DNA of 64,000 nt, taken from NCBI RefSeq assembly GCF_018294505.1, contig NC_057807.1, positions 164,897,397 through 164,961,396 on the forward strand, written 5' to 3'. The stretch is from Triticum aestivum (Eukaryota; Streptophyta; Magnoliopsida; Poales; Poaceae). The notes below the pieces were generated by a model. It searched no databases. It saw nothing but the letters and a program-made list of their open reading frames with translations, and was not told the origin of the DNA. Below are positions 11,871-24,900 of the stretch, in pieces. A program made the translations under genes and the position numbers. Every line of letters starts with the position of its first letter. Positions within the stretch are counted from its first letter, which is position 1.

Positions 11871-12776
11871 TGTAATGCCCCGGATTCGATGTGCCAGGTG
11901 TCTGCCAGTTATTCGCCGTAGTTGCCTTGTCATTTGCTTGCGTGTTGCATTTTATCATGTCATCATCTGCATTTCATATCATGTCATCATGTGCATCTCA
12001 TTTTGCATACATGTTCGTCTCATGCATCCGAGCATTTTCCCCGTTGTCCGTTTTGCAATCCGACACTCCTATGTCCTCCGGCGTTCCCCTTTTGTCTCCT
12101 GTTGTGAGCGGGTGTTATACTTTCTCGGAATTGACCGAGTCTTGCCAAGTGGCCTTGGTACACCACCGGTAGACCGCCTGTCAAGTTTCGTGCCATTTCG
12201 AGGTCGTTTGATACTCCAACGGCTAACCGGGTAACCGTAAAAGCCCTCTTTGTCTTGCAGCCCAACAACCCTCCAAAGTGGCCCATAATCCATCCTAACC
12301 CCCTCCATGCTCTCGGTCGTTCGATCACAATCGTGTGGGCGAAAACCACTCCTCATTTGGAGTCTCCTAGCTCCCTCTACCTATAAATATGTGATCCCCT
12401 CCATTTTTCATGCAGTCCAAACCGTAGCCCTGCTTCCCTCGCACCACCGGACAAAAACCCCGCCGCCGAACGTGTTCGCGCCGCCGTCCCCGACGAATCC
12501 GCCGCCGCCACGTCACCCCGCCGGCCTCCTCTCTCTCATCCCACCGCCGCGGCCCACCCAGCCCACGGCCGGCCCGCCCCGGGCCGCGCCGGGCCCGACC
12601 GCGCCCCCCCACCGCGCCGCCCGCTCCCTGCCGCGTGCCCCACCGCCGCCCGCGCGCTCTGCCCGCCGGACCTCGCCGCCCGCGCTGCCGCGCCTCGCCG
12701 CCCCGCCGCCGTACCTGATCGCCGCTGCCGCCGCCCGCGAGTTCCTTTTGGATAGGGTCGCATATTGGGCGTGACA
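11871..12776 (+). repeat. LTR 1 of the array, internally deleted
   Basis: Starts TGTAATGCCCCGG and ends GGGCGTGACA. It follows LTR 2 up to 12740, then jumps to sequence equivalent to 19412 in LTR 2. About 3.66 kb (the LTR 2 equivalent of 15748-19411) is missing, with the 3-bp match CGA at the join. The promoter-like TATAAAT (12382-12388) is kept. Confidence 0.92.
12382..12388 (+). promoter_or_regulatory. TATA box of LTR 1
   Basis: TATAAAT is preceded by CTCCCTCTACC and followed about 35-40 bases later by the CAGTCCAAACC block. It is conserved at 15394-15400 in LTR 2 and 22491-22497 in LTR 3. Transcription would start shortly downstream, just before the GC-rich block. Confidence 0.65.
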
Positions 12777-14882
12777 AGTTGGTATCAGAGCATCGACCGA
12801 CCCTTGGAGCCCCCTTGATTGATCGTGTAGTTTGGCCGTTGTTGAGTCTAGAAGAAAACTAATTTTCAGAGTCTAGTTATATCAGAGAGTAGGAATTCTT
12901 TTTACTCCTCATCCCCTTCGTCGCTCTGGTGAGGAATCTTGATGTAGGTGTTTTGAATTACTCCTCTTCCCCTTCAATTTTTTTCTTTAGGATCACGTGG
13001 TTAGTTTCGCGAGTTGTCCAGCCTCTTTTGTCCGGTGCATCTCTCGTCAAGTCGACTCGAACCTCTTTGTCTTTCGCGAGATCAATCCTCAGTTCTTCCT
13101 CCGACGTCATTGTTTTTCCCTGTCTGAAGTTGTCTTTGTTTTTCCCACCCGCCCTCCCTTCTTCTTCTCGGAACAGGAGTCCGTAATCGAGTATCCATCC
13201 TACTCATGCGAAGTTGTTGCTTTTTTCCTCAATGATTTCAACCGGTGTCTTCTCTTCAAGTTATTCAATGGTTTTTCTCCTTCCAAGTTACCTTTGTTTT
13301 CCCGCCCTCCCATGCTTTTCTTCCCGGAGCCTGAGTCTTTTTCGACCATCAATTTCATTCGTGTGGAGCCTCTTCAGTCCTCCCTCAATTATTTCAACTG
13401 GTGAATTCTCGCCTAGTTCGTCATTGTTCGTTTTGGTTTCTTTTCCGATGGATTCAATTCAAGTTTTTCGTTGTCGATCGTATTCTTTCCCTCAGCTCAA
13501 ATATTTCCCTTTGCTCGTTCGCCTCTCGCCAGTTTATCCTTCCGGAGTGTTCAAGACAGCTCAGGAGATTCGTCTGTATTCAAATTAATTCGAGGTTGTC
13601 ACCTCATTCAAATATTTCAATTGTTCTGGTGCATCATCTATTTGTTCAACAATCCTTTCCAACGATGTTTTTCTTTTAGTGGGCCCTAACCCACAGGTAT
13701 TTTCCCAGGATCTTACCTGACTCTACTAATTTCCCCGGGGTTATTCTCAATTCTTTTCAAGTATGACGTAAGTATGAATTACATCAGTCACATGCCTTCT
13801 CCAAGATCGCTTTCAAATCATTTTCATTGTTGACTCAACCTTTTCGGTTTTTCATTCTCCTGGAGTATCTCAGTAATTTTGGTGGTGTTTCTCATCATCA
13901 TTTGAAGATTGAAGAAGAGTTCCTCTTAAATCTTGCCCGTTCTCTCGAAGATTCGTGGTTCTAACTTCATATTATCCTCTCGATTTATTCCGTTTTTCAA
14001 ATATTCTTTCTTACCCATCCAGAGTATGTCGGGAGTTCTTTTTCTATTTCTTTTCATCGGAGGCCATCATTCTAGTTATCGTTCTCTATTTATCCCGGTG
14101 CTTCGTTCAAGTGTTCTTTAATCAGCTCATGATCTCTTCGTTCTTTTGCATCTAAATCCCCTCAATCATATTTGTTCTTGTAATTCTTCCCGGTGATTCA
14201 TTCTCTTTCATCAGTCATTTTGAATTCTTACGGTGGTTCGTTCAAGATTCTTTTTCCTTCATTATCATTTTTAATCCATTCGTTCTTTTCAATCCTACCG
14301 GTGGTTCATGAAGACCTTCTATTGAAGTGGAGTTTTGCATTTCTTTGTTCTTCTAAGCTATTCAATCTTTTCCATTTGTGGCCGGTTATCACCTTATGAT
14401 CTTGAGATGTTATCTATAAGACCACAACAAGCTTATTCTTTTCGTTGTTGATTTTCTCAACAACTCCGTTTAAACCTTCCTTCCAAAGATGCTTTCAATT
14501 TCATTCATGGCACAAGTTGTCATCTTCTTCTCCGTTCTTTTCATTCAACTCTTTCAATTCTTTCCGGAGGTTTTGTGTCACGTCTTCATCAAGTATCATT
14601 CCATCCTCTCAAGCTCGTGTTCTATTCCTCCATGTTCTAGCCGGAGTGCTGCCTAAATCCTTTCAATCTTAGTCGTCACTTATCTCGTTCTAACCGGAGT
14701 GGTTTCATAGTCTATCTGATTCTGTGAGCTTTCGATTCTCGTCAGTCTCGTCATTCCTCTCTTCCTCTCGAGTGCTCTCGATTCTTTGCTTATTCTCTAG
14801 AGTTTTTAGTTTCACGTCATCCTTTCCCTTCCGTCTCGGTCCTAAGATCTCTGGACGAGATATCTTGTTAGTGGAGGAGAGT
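12777..14882 (+). repeat. Internal domain 1 of the array (non-coding)
   Basis: The primer site TGGTATCAGAGC is at 12780-12791 and the polypurine tract GTGGAGGAGAGT at 14871-14882. The interior is strongly pyrimidine-rich on this strand (TTC, CTT and TCC runs). Long open frames arise from that bias; they carry no domain I recognise and differ between the two interiors. Relative to interior 2 a 441-bp segment is missing at 14320/14321, with TTCT at the breakpoints. The hairpin before the tract (14845-14863) has decayed: AGATCTCTGGACGAGATAT. Confidence 0.9.
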
Positions 14883-17800
14883 TGTAACGCCCCGGATTCG
14901 ATGCGCCAGGTGTCTGCCAGTTATTCGCCTTAGTTGCCTTGTCATTTGCTTGCGTGTTGCATTTTATCATGTCATCATCTGCATTTCATATCATGTCATC
15001 ATGTGCATCTCATTTTGCATACATGTTCGTCTCATGCATCCGAGCATTTTCCCCGTTGTCCGTTTTGCAATCCAACACTCCTATGTCCTCCGGCGTTCCC
15101 CTTTTGTCTGCTGTTGTGAGAGGGTGTTATACTTTCTCGGAATGGACCGAGTCTTGCCAAGTGGCCTTGGTACACCATCGATAGACTGCCTGTCAAGTTT
15201 AGTGCCATTTGGAGGTCGTTTGATACTCCAACGGTTAACCGGGTAACCGTAAAAGCCCTCTTTGTCTTGCAGCCCAACAACCCTCCAAAGTGGCACATAA
15301 CCCATCCTAACCCCCTCCATGCTCTCGATCATTCGATCACGATCATGTGGGCGAAAACCGCTCCTCATTTGGAGTCTCCTAGCTCCCTCTACCTATAAAT
15401 ATGTGATCCCCTCCATTTTTCATGCAGTCCAAACCCTAGCCCCGCTTCCCTCGCGCCGCCGAACAAAAACCCCGCCACCGGACGTGTCCGCGCCGCCGTC
15501 CCCGACGAATCCGCCGCCGCCACATCACCCCGCCGGCCTCCTCTCTCTCCTCCCACCGCCGCGGCCCGCCCGGCCCACGGCCGGCCCGCCCCGGGCCGCG
15601 CCGGGGCCGACCTCGCCCCCCCCCTTGCCGCGCCGCCCGCTCCCTGCCGCGCGCCCCACCACCGCCGGCGCGCTCTACCCGCCGGACCTCGCCGGCGCGC
15701 CTCGCCGCTCCGCCGCCGTACCTGATCGCCGCCGCCGCCGCCCGCGATCGACCCCGCCGCCTCTCCTCCACGCCGTCCAGTCGGCCGACCCCGCGCCCCG
15801 CCTCTCCAGCGCTGCCCCGCGTGTCCCCTTCACACCGCCGCGTCGCCTCCGGCCCGATCCGGCCAGGAGTCGCCGGATTCGGCTTCCTCCCGTCTTCCTC
15901 GCCCCTCGCTGGCCTCCTCCGCTCGCCGGAGTTCGCCGGAGCTCTTCTCCGGCCAGATCCGTGAAGGTGGACAAGATCCACCGGTCCATCCATCCAAACA
16001 TGCCTCCCCACGCCCGGATCCTGCCGTCCCGTCCCGGGTTGACTTTTCGGAGGGTATATTTGTGTGTCCCTGTTTCAGCAACATTTTCATGCCATGTTCA
16101 TCGCATCATAACTTGCTGCATACTGCTCCGTTTCATACGTGTAATATGTCAAATTGTTCGACTCAACGAGTACTTCATTTCATTCCATTGCATCATGTTC
16201 ATTTGAGTCCATCTTGATGCCTGAATCATCGTTGCAAGAGTGTTATATGATGTTAACCTGCTGAAACTGTTATGACTTGGTGATTTGTCATTTTTGTTGC
16301 ATTTGATGTATGCATCCTATGAGCATGAGCTCTACATGAGTTTTGTACTATGATATGCCATCTTTACTGTGGTGTCATCCATGTATTTTTGTGAGTCATG
16401 TACTGAGTGCATCAAGCTTGTTAAGTAGGATACTTGATGTTGCTGTTTTGCTAGGTTGTTTCTATTATATTTTGTTGCGATGTAAACTTGCTGCTTCAAG
16501 TTATTCCATGCATAATCTGGAGATGTTCACTAAGAATGTTTTGTTATACATGTCGTGCTCCATCCATTCATTCCCCTGGTTGCATTTATAGCCTGCTGTA
16601 ACATGTTGTTATCTTGCCCTCAAAACTGCTAAATAATGTTGTTGTCTGCCTGTTAACATTAAGTTCAATGTTGCCATGATTGTTGCTAGTGATCCATACA
16701 CCCTATGAACTTTCTCTTGCCATGCTTAGCTTCATAAACATGTATTCTTACTGTTGGTTGCCTTGCCATGCCATGTATTGCTCTTTGGTGAGTGGATCAA
16801 GCTCACCAACATGCCTACTTATTGTTGTTCCTGCCATGTATGAATCTGTCATATAACTTGCCATGTTTACATGGGTGCCATCATATCTTCTATGCCCTTT
16901 TGGCTCATGATCAGTAAGGGACTTTTGTTATATGCAATTAGTAGTTTCATGCCATGCCTTTGTTTGCCATGATAAGTTCCTGTAACATGTTGTTTAATAG
17001 CTCTAAACATTGCAACCTGATGTTATTTCTGCAAAGCCTGAAACTGTTAATATATGCTATCTTGACATGTCCTTTTGAGCATGTTCTAGTGAATTCTGGA
17101 GATAGCTCAATCATCATGTTTTGTCATGCCTTACATGTACATCAATCCATGCCTTTTGTTGTTATGTTGAGATGTTGTAGCATGTTGTTTTGGTGCTTGC
17201 AATATGCCTAGTTGCTGTTTTGGACAGCTTGTCTTTTAAACTTGTATAGAGTGTATGTGTTGAACCGTTGCTCCGTTTCTAGCGTGCTCTATATGAAACT
17301 TGCTTGATTTTGCATGAGGTTTCATATTATCATGCTGCATCCTTGTTTTGAGGTGTTTGCTTGATGTTTGTATGCATTTTGCATCAATGCCATGCTTAAC
17401 TTGTTTTGCTCATATCTTCTAGGCCATAGCTCCGAACTAAATGAACTTTATATGTAACTTGACTAGAATTTCGTGTAGATCCTCTTGGTGCTCTTTAACT
17501 TGCTGTTTAACAACTTAAACTTAATGTTTGCTCAGATCTGGACCAACTTTGAAACTTGCATATGAGGACTTACCGGAATTGTTATATGTTGTTTCCGGCC
17601 TCATTTAAACTTGCCTTGATGTGTTGTTCTTGTTTGCATCATCTCTTGCCATGAGTAGCCTCATCTACCTTTCTCATGCATCATGTCTTGTCTATGTGTG
17701 GCGTGTTTACCATGTTGTGTGCTTCTTCTCGATAGTTCCCGTTTCATTGCGATCGTGAGGATTCGTTCGTCTACGCTTGGTTCGTCTTCGTGGCTTCATC

Positions 17801-19447
17801 TTCTTCATGGACTCGTTCTTCTTCCTTGCGGGATTTTAGGCAAGATGACTGCTACCCTGGATCTCACTACTATCATTGCTATGCTAGTTGCTTTGTTCTA
17901 TTGCTTTGCTGCGCTACCTATCTTTTGCTCTTCAAGCCTCCCAATTTGCCATGTCAGCCTCTAACCTTTGTCACCCTTCCTAGCAAACCGTTGCTTGGCT
18001 ATGTTACCGCTTTTGCTCAGCCCATCTTATTGCGTTGTTAGTTGCAGGTGAAGTTGAAGATTGCTCCATGGTGGACAGGATTTTGTTGGGATATCACAAT
18101 ATCTCTTATTTAATTAATGCATCTATATATTTGGTAAAGGGTGGAAGGCTCAGCCTTATGCCTAGTGTTTTGTTCCACTCTTGCCGCCCTAGTTTCCGTC
18201 ATGTCGGTGTTATGTTCCCAGATTTTGCGTTCCTTACACGGTCGGGTGATTTATGGGACCCCCTTGACAGTTCGCTTTGAATAAAACTCCTCCAGCAAGG
18301 CCCAACCTTGGTTTTACCATTTGCCTCACCACCACCTACTTTTCCCTTGGGAGTAATTAACCCAAGGGTCATCTTTATTATAGCCCCCCCCCCCCGGGCC
18401 AATGCTTGTCTAAGTGTTGGTCCAAACTAGAGCACCATGCGGGACCATCCCTTGGCAACTTGGGTTACGTCGGTACCTGTATGCTTAGCTTATCCGGTGT
18501 TGCCCTGAGAACGAGATATGTGCAGCTCCTATTGGGATTGTCGGCGCATCGGGCGGTCTTGCTGGTCTTGTTTTACCATTGTCGAAATGTCTTGTAAACC
18601 GGGATTCCGAGACTGATCGGGTCTTCCTGGGAGAAGGAATATCCTTCGTTGATCGCGAGAGCTTATCATGGGCTAAGTTGGGACACCCCTGCAGGGTATA
18701 AACTTTCGAGAGCCGTGCCCGCGGTTATGTGGCAGATGGGAATTTGTTAATGTCCGGTTGTAGATAACTTGACACCAGATCCGAATTAAAACGCATCAAC
18801 CGTGTGTGTAGCCGTGATGGTCTCTTCTCGGCGGAGTCCGGGAAGTGAACACGGTCTTTGGGTTATGTTTGACGTAAGTAGGAGTTCAGGATCACCTCTT
18901 GATCATTGCTAGCTTCACGACCGTTTCGCTTGCTCTCTTCTCGCTCTTATTTGCGTATGTTAGCCACCATATATGCTTAGTCGCTGCTGCAACCTCACCA
19001 CTTTACCCCTTCCTTTCCCATTAAGCTTTGCTAGTCTTGATACCCATGGTAATGGGATTGCTGAGTCCTCGTGGCTCACAGATTACTACAACAACAGTTG
19101 CAGGTACAGGTTATGCGATGATCATGACGCGAGAGCGATGTTTGCTTGTTTTGGAGTTCTTCTTCTGCTTCTTCTTCGATCAGGGGATAGGTTCCAGGTC
19201 GGCAGCCTGGGCTAGCAGGGTGGATGTCGTTTGAGTTTCTGTTTGTGTTTCATCCGTAGTCGGATGGTGATCTTTTGTAAGAAAATATTGTATTCGTGTG
19301 GCATTGTATGCCTTATGTATGTATCCCCATCTATTATGTAATGTTGATGTAATGATATCCACCTTGCAAAAGCGTTTCAATATGCAGGTCTATCCTTGGT
19401 GGGACCTTCGAGTTCCTTTTGGATAGGGTCGCATATTGGGCGTGACA
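14883..19447 (+). repeat. LTR 2 of the array (full length, shared middle LTR)
   Basis: 4,565 bp, TGTAACGCCCC to GGGCGTGACA. A TATA box lies at 15394-15400, followed by a GC-rich block (about 15440-16010) and then AT-rich sequence. A C-run of 12 at 18384-18395 is 6 long in LTR 3. The 295-codon frame starting at 15319 begins upstream of the TATA box, is Pro/Arg/Ala-rich, and is not kept in LTR 1 or LTR 3, so it is not called as a gene. Confidence 0.93.
15394..15400 (+). promoter_or_regulatory. TATA box of LTR 2
   Basis: TATAAAT in the same context as in LTR 1 and LTR 3; it lies about 40 bp before the start of the GC-rich block. Confidence 0.65.
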
Positions 19448-21984
19448 AGTTGGTATCAGAGCCTCGACCGACCCTTGGAGCCCCCTTGATTGATCGTGTA
19501 GTTTGGCCGTTGTTGAGTCTAGAAGAAAACTAATTTTCAGAGTCTAGTTATATCAGAGAGTAGGAATTCTTTTTACTCCTCAGCCCCTTCGTCGCTCTGG
19601 TGAGGAATCTTGACGTAGGTGTTTTGAATTACTCCTCTTCCCCTTCAAATTTTTTCTTTAGGATCACGTGGTTAGTTTCGCGAGTTGTCCATCCTCTTTT
19701 GTCCGGTGCATCTCTCATCAAGTCGACTCAAACCTCTTTGTCTTTCGCGAGATCAATCCTCAGTTCTTCCTCCGACGTCATTGTTTTTTCCCTGTCTGAA
19801 GTTGTCTTTGTTTTTCCCACCCGCCCTCCCTTCTTCTTCTCGGAATCGAGTATCCATCCTACTCATGTGAAGTCGTTGCTTTCTTTCCTCAATGATTTCA
19901 ACCGGTGTCTTCTCTTCAAGTTATTCATCGGTTTTTCTCCTTCCAAGTTACCTTTGTTTTCCCGCCCTCCCACGCTTTTCTTCCCGGAGCTTGAGTCTTT
20001 TTCGACCATCAATTTCATTCGTGTGGAGCCTCTTCAGTCCTCCGTCAATTATTTCAACCGGTGAATTCTCGCCTAGTTCGTCATTGTTCGTCTTGTTTTC
20101 TTTTCCGATGGATTCAATTCAAGTTTTTCGTCGTCGATCGTATTCTTTCCCTCAGCTCAAATATTTCCCTTTGCTCGTTTGCCTCTCACCAGTTTATCCT
20201 TCCGAAGTGTTCAAGACAGCTCAGGAGATTCGTCTGTATTCGAATTGATTCGAGGTTGTCACCTCATTCAAACATTTCAATTGTTCCGGTGCATCATCTA
20301 TCTGTTCAACAATCCTTTCCAACGATGTTTTTCTTTTAGTGGGCCCTAACCCACAGGTATTTTCCCAGGATCTTACCTGACTCTACTAATTTCCCCGGGG
20401 TTATTCTCAATTCTTTTCAAGTATGACATAAGTATGAATTACATCAGTCACATGCCTTCTCCAAGATCGCTTTCAAATCATTTTCATTGTTGACTCAAAC
20501 TTTTCGGTTTTTCATTCTCCTGGAGTATCTCAGTAATTTTGGTGGTGTTTCTCGTCATCATTTGAAGATTGAAGAAGAGTTCCTCTTAAATCTTGCCCAT
20601 TCTCTCGAAGATTCGTGGTTCTAGCTTCATATTATCCTCTCGATTTATTCCGTTTGTCAAATATTCTTTCTTACCCATCCAGAGTATGTCAGGAGTTGTT
20701 TTTCTATTTCTTTTCATCGGAGGCCATCATTCCAGTTATCGTTCTCTGTTTATCCCGGTGCTTCGTTCAAGTGTTCTTTAATCAGCTCATGATCTCTTCG
20801 TTCTTTTGCATCTAAATCCCCTCAAGCATATTTGTTCTTCTAATTCTTCCCGGTGATTCATTCTCTTTCATCGGTCATTTTGAATTCTTACGGTGGTTCG
20901 TTCAAGATTCTTTTTCCTTCATTATCATTTTTAATCCATTCGTTCTTTTCAATCCTACCGGTGGTTCATGAAGACCTTCTCAAGTTTGCGATATGTCACT
21001 TCTCAATCCTTTTCAAGAGGAATAAGTAGTATGTAAAATCCATTGCTTGTCATCAATTTAATTTGATGAAGGATAAGCATACAATAAATCTTATTCTTAT
21101 TTCATCCAAGTGAGTAATCCCTTTTCTTCAGAGTTTGTTCGTGAGGATTAAATTCTAGTTCTAAGCGTTTTCATCTTTTCTTTTCCGGAGTTCAAATTTC
21201 CTCGGTCATTTCGTCGGAACCTCCACCTAAATCACCGCAAGGCTTTAATCTTTTTCTTTTCATCCTTCATTCTATCTCATCATCCTTTTCGTTACCGGAG
21301 TTCTTCATGGTGGTTCATCATGATTTAATTCATTCTTCAAGAGCTCATCAAGATTCTTGTCGGTGGAGTTCAAGTATCTTTTCCTCTTGCGTCTCGAAGT
21401 GCAATTAATTCTCCGTATTCTATTGAAGTGGAGTTTTGCATTTCTTTGTTCTTCTAAGCTATTCAATATTTTCCGTTTGTGGCCGGTTATCACCTTATGA
21501 TCTTGAGATGTTATCTATAAGACCACAACAAGTTTATTCTTTTCGTTGTTGATTTTCTCAACAACTCCGTTTAAACCTTCCTTCCAAAGATGCTTTCAGT
21601 TTCATTCATGGCACAAATTGTCATCTTCATCTCCGTTCTTTTCATTCAACTCTTTCAATTCTTTCCGGAGGTTTTGTGTCACGTCTTCATCAAGTATCAT
21701 TCCATCCTCTCAAGCTCGTGTTCTATTCCTCCATGTTCTAGCCGGAGTGTTGCCTAAATCCTTTCAGTCTTAGTCGTCACTTATCTCGTTCTAACCGGAG
21801 TGGTTTCATAGTCTATCTGATTCTGTGAGCTTTTGATTCTCGTCAGTCTCGTCATTCCTCTCTTCCTCTCGAGTGCTTTCGATTCTTTGCTTCTTCTCTG
21901 GAGTTTTTAGTTTCACCTCATCCTTTTCCCTTCCGTCTCGGTCCTAAGATCTCGGGACGAGATCTCTTGTTAGTGGAGGAGAGT
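19448..21984 (+). repeat. Internal domain 2 of the array (non-coding, longer form)
   Basis: The primer site TGGTATCAGAGC is at 19451-19462. The interior is pyrimidine-rich like interior 1 but keeps the 441 bp at 20981-21421 that interior 1 has lost. It ends with the intact hairpin AGATCTCGGGACGAGATCT (21947-21965) and polypurine tract GTGGAGGAGAGT (21973-21984). No gag, protease, reverse transcriptase or integrase motif was found in any frame. Confidence 0.9.
21947..21984 (+). promoter_or_regulatory. Hairpin and polypurine tract of interior 2
   Basis: A perfect 8-bp stem with GGA loop is followed 7 bases later by GTGGAGGAGAGT, which abuts LTR 3. It matches the block at 8292-8328 of the surrounding chromovirus, except that the second stem pair is G-C here and A-T there. 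Confidence 0.75.
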
Positions 21985-24900
21985 TGTAACGCCCCGGATT
22001 CGATGTGCCAGGTGTCTGCCAGTTATTCGCCGTAGTTGCCTTGTCATTTGCTTGCGTGTTGCATTTTATCATGTCATCATCTGCATTTCATATCATGTCA
22101 TCATGTGCATCTCATTTTGCATACATGTTCGTCTCATGCATCCGAGCATTTTCCCCGTTGTCCGTTTTGCAATCCGACACTCTTCCTCCGGCGTTCCCCT
22201 TTTGTCTCCTGTTGTGAGCGGGTGTTATACTTTCTCGGAATGGACCGAGTCTTGCCAAGTGGCCTTGGTACACCACCGGTAGACCGCCTGTCAAGTTTCG
22301 TGCCATTTGGAGGTCGTTAGATACTCCAACGGTTAACCGGGTAACCGTAAAAGACATCTTTGTCTTGCAGCCCAACAACCCTCCAAAGGGCACATAACCC
22401 ATCCTAACCCCCTCCATGCTCTCGGCCGTTCGATCACGATCGTGTGGGCGAAAACCGCTCCTCATTTGGAGTCTCCTAGCTCCCTCTACCTATAAATATG
22501 TGATCCCCTCCATTTTTCACGCAGTCCAAACCCTAGCCCCGCTTCCCTCGCGCCGCCGAACAAAAAACCCGCCGCCGGACGTGTCCGCGCCGCCGTCCCC
22601 AACGAATCCGCCGCCGCCACGTCACCCCGCCGGCCTCCTCTCTCTCCTCCCACCGCCGCGGCCCGCCCGGCCAACGGCCGGCCCGCCCCGGGCCGCACCG
22701 GGCCCGACCGCCCCCCCCCTCCCCCGCCGCGCCGCCCACTCCCTGCCGCGCGCCCCGCCGCCGCCAGCGCGCTCTGCCCGTCAGACCTCGCCACCCGCGC
22801 CGGCGCGCCTCGCTGCCCCGCCGCCGTACCTGATCGCTACCGCCGCCGCCCGCCTCGGGCGCCGCCCGCGACCGGCCCCGGCCCGGCGCCCCTCCGCCGG
22901 CCCCGCCGCCTGCGTCGTCCTCGCCGGCTCCGGCCGCGCCGCCCGCCGGTCCGCCATGGCTCCTCCACGCCGTCCAGCCGGCTAGCCCCGCGCCCCACCT
23001 CTCCAGCGCCGCCCCGCGTCTCCCCTTCACACCGCCGCGTCGCCTCCGGCCCGATCCAGCCAGGAGCCGCCGGATCCGGCTTCCTCCCGTCTTCCTCGCC
23101 CCTTGCCGGCCTCCTCCGCTCGCCGGAGTCCGCCGGAGCTCTTCTCCGGCCAGATTCGTGAAGGTGGACGAGATCCACCAGTCCATCCATCCAAACACGC
23201 CTCCCCGCGCCCGGATCCCACCGTCCCGTCCCGGGTTGACTTTTCGGAGGGTATATTTTCGTCTAAGTCCCTGTTTCAGCAACATTTTCATGTCATGTTC
23301 ATCGCATCATAACTTGCTGCATATTGCTCCGTTTCGTGCGTGTAATATATCAAATTGTTCGACTCAATGAGTACTTCATTTCTTTCCATTGCATCATGTT
23401 CATTTGAGTCCATCTTGATGCCTGAATCTTCGTTGCAAGAGTGCTACATGATGTTAACCTGTTGAAACTATTATAACTTGGTGATTTGTCATTTTTGTTG
23501 CATTTGATGTATGCATCCTATGAGCATGAGTTTTGTACTATGATATGCCATCTTTACTGTGGTGCCATCCATGTATTTTTGTGAGTCATGTACTGAGTGC
23601 ATCAAGCTTGTTAAGTAGGGTACTTGTTGTTGCTGTTTTGCTAGGCTGTTTCTGTTATATTTTGTTGCTATGTAAACCTGCTGCTATAAGTCATTCCATG
23701 CATAATCTGGAGATGTTCACTAAGGATGTTTTGTTATACATGTCGTTCTCTATCCATTCATGCCCCTGGTTGTATTTATAGCCTGATGTAACATGTTGTT
23801 ATCTTGCCCTCAAAACTGCTAAATAATGTTGTTGTCTGCCTGTTAACATAAAGTTCAATGTTGCCATGATTGTTGCTAGTGATCCATGCATCCTATGAAC
23901 TTGCTCTTGCCATGCTTAGCTTCATAAACATGTATTCTTACTGTTGGTTGCCTTGACATGCCATGTATTGCTCTGTGGTGAGTGGATCAAGCTCACCAAC
24001 ATGCCTACTTATTGTTGTTCCTGCCATGTATGAATCTGTCATATAACTTGCCATGTTTACATGGGTGCCATCATATCTTCTGTGCCCTTTTGGCTCATGG
24101 TCAGTAAGAGACTTTTGTTATATGCAATTAGTAGTTTAATGCCATGCCTTTGTTTGCCATGATAAGTTCCTGTAACATGTTGTTTGATAGCTCTAAACAT
24201 TGCAACCTGATGTTATTTCTGCAAAGCCTGAAACTGTTAATATATGCTATCTTGCCATGTCCTTTTGAGCATGTTCTAGTGAATTCTGGAGATAGCTCAG
24301 TGTTCATGTTTTGTCATGCCTTACCTGTAAATCATGTCCATGCCTTTTGTTGTTATGTTGAGATGTTGTAGCATGTTGTTTTGGTGCTTGCAATATGCCT
24401 AGTTGCTGTTTTGGACAGCTTGTCTTTTAAACTTGTATAGAGTGTATGTGTTGAACCGTTGCTCCGTTTTGAGCGTGCTCTATATGAAACTTGTTTGATT
24501 TTGCATGAGGTTTCATATTATCATGTTGCATCCTTATTTTGAGGTGTTTGCTTGATGTTTGTATGCATTTTGCATCAATGCCATGCTTAACTTGTTTTGC
24601 TCATATCTTCTAGGCCGTAGCTCCGAACTAAATGAACTTTATATGTAACTTGACTAGAATTTCGTGTAGATCTTCTTGGTGCTCCTTAACTTGCTGTTTA
24701 ACAACTTCAACTTAATGTTTGTTCAGATCTGGACCAACTTTGAAACTTGCATATGAGGACTTACCGGAATTGTTATATGTTGTTTTCGGCCTCATTTAAA
24801 CTTGCCTTGATGTGTTGTTCTTGTTTGCATCATCTCTTGCCATGAGTAGCCTCATCTAGCTTTCTCATGCATCATGCTTGGTTGTGCATCATGTCTTGTC

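Noticed and set aside
12780..12791. tRNA-Met-like sequence
   Set aside because: Only the 12-base primer complement is present, not a tRNA gene; the same holds for 19451-19462 and 28871-28882.
15319..16206. 295-codon open frame in LTR 2 (and counterparts at 12307 and 22416)
   Set aside because: It starts upstream of the TATA box, is low-complexity Pro/Arg/Ala, and has a different length and ending in each LTR copy.
18384..18395. C12 run in LTR 2 as a functional quadruplex
   Set aside because: It is 6 bases long in LTR 3, so simple homopolymer slippage is the better explanation.
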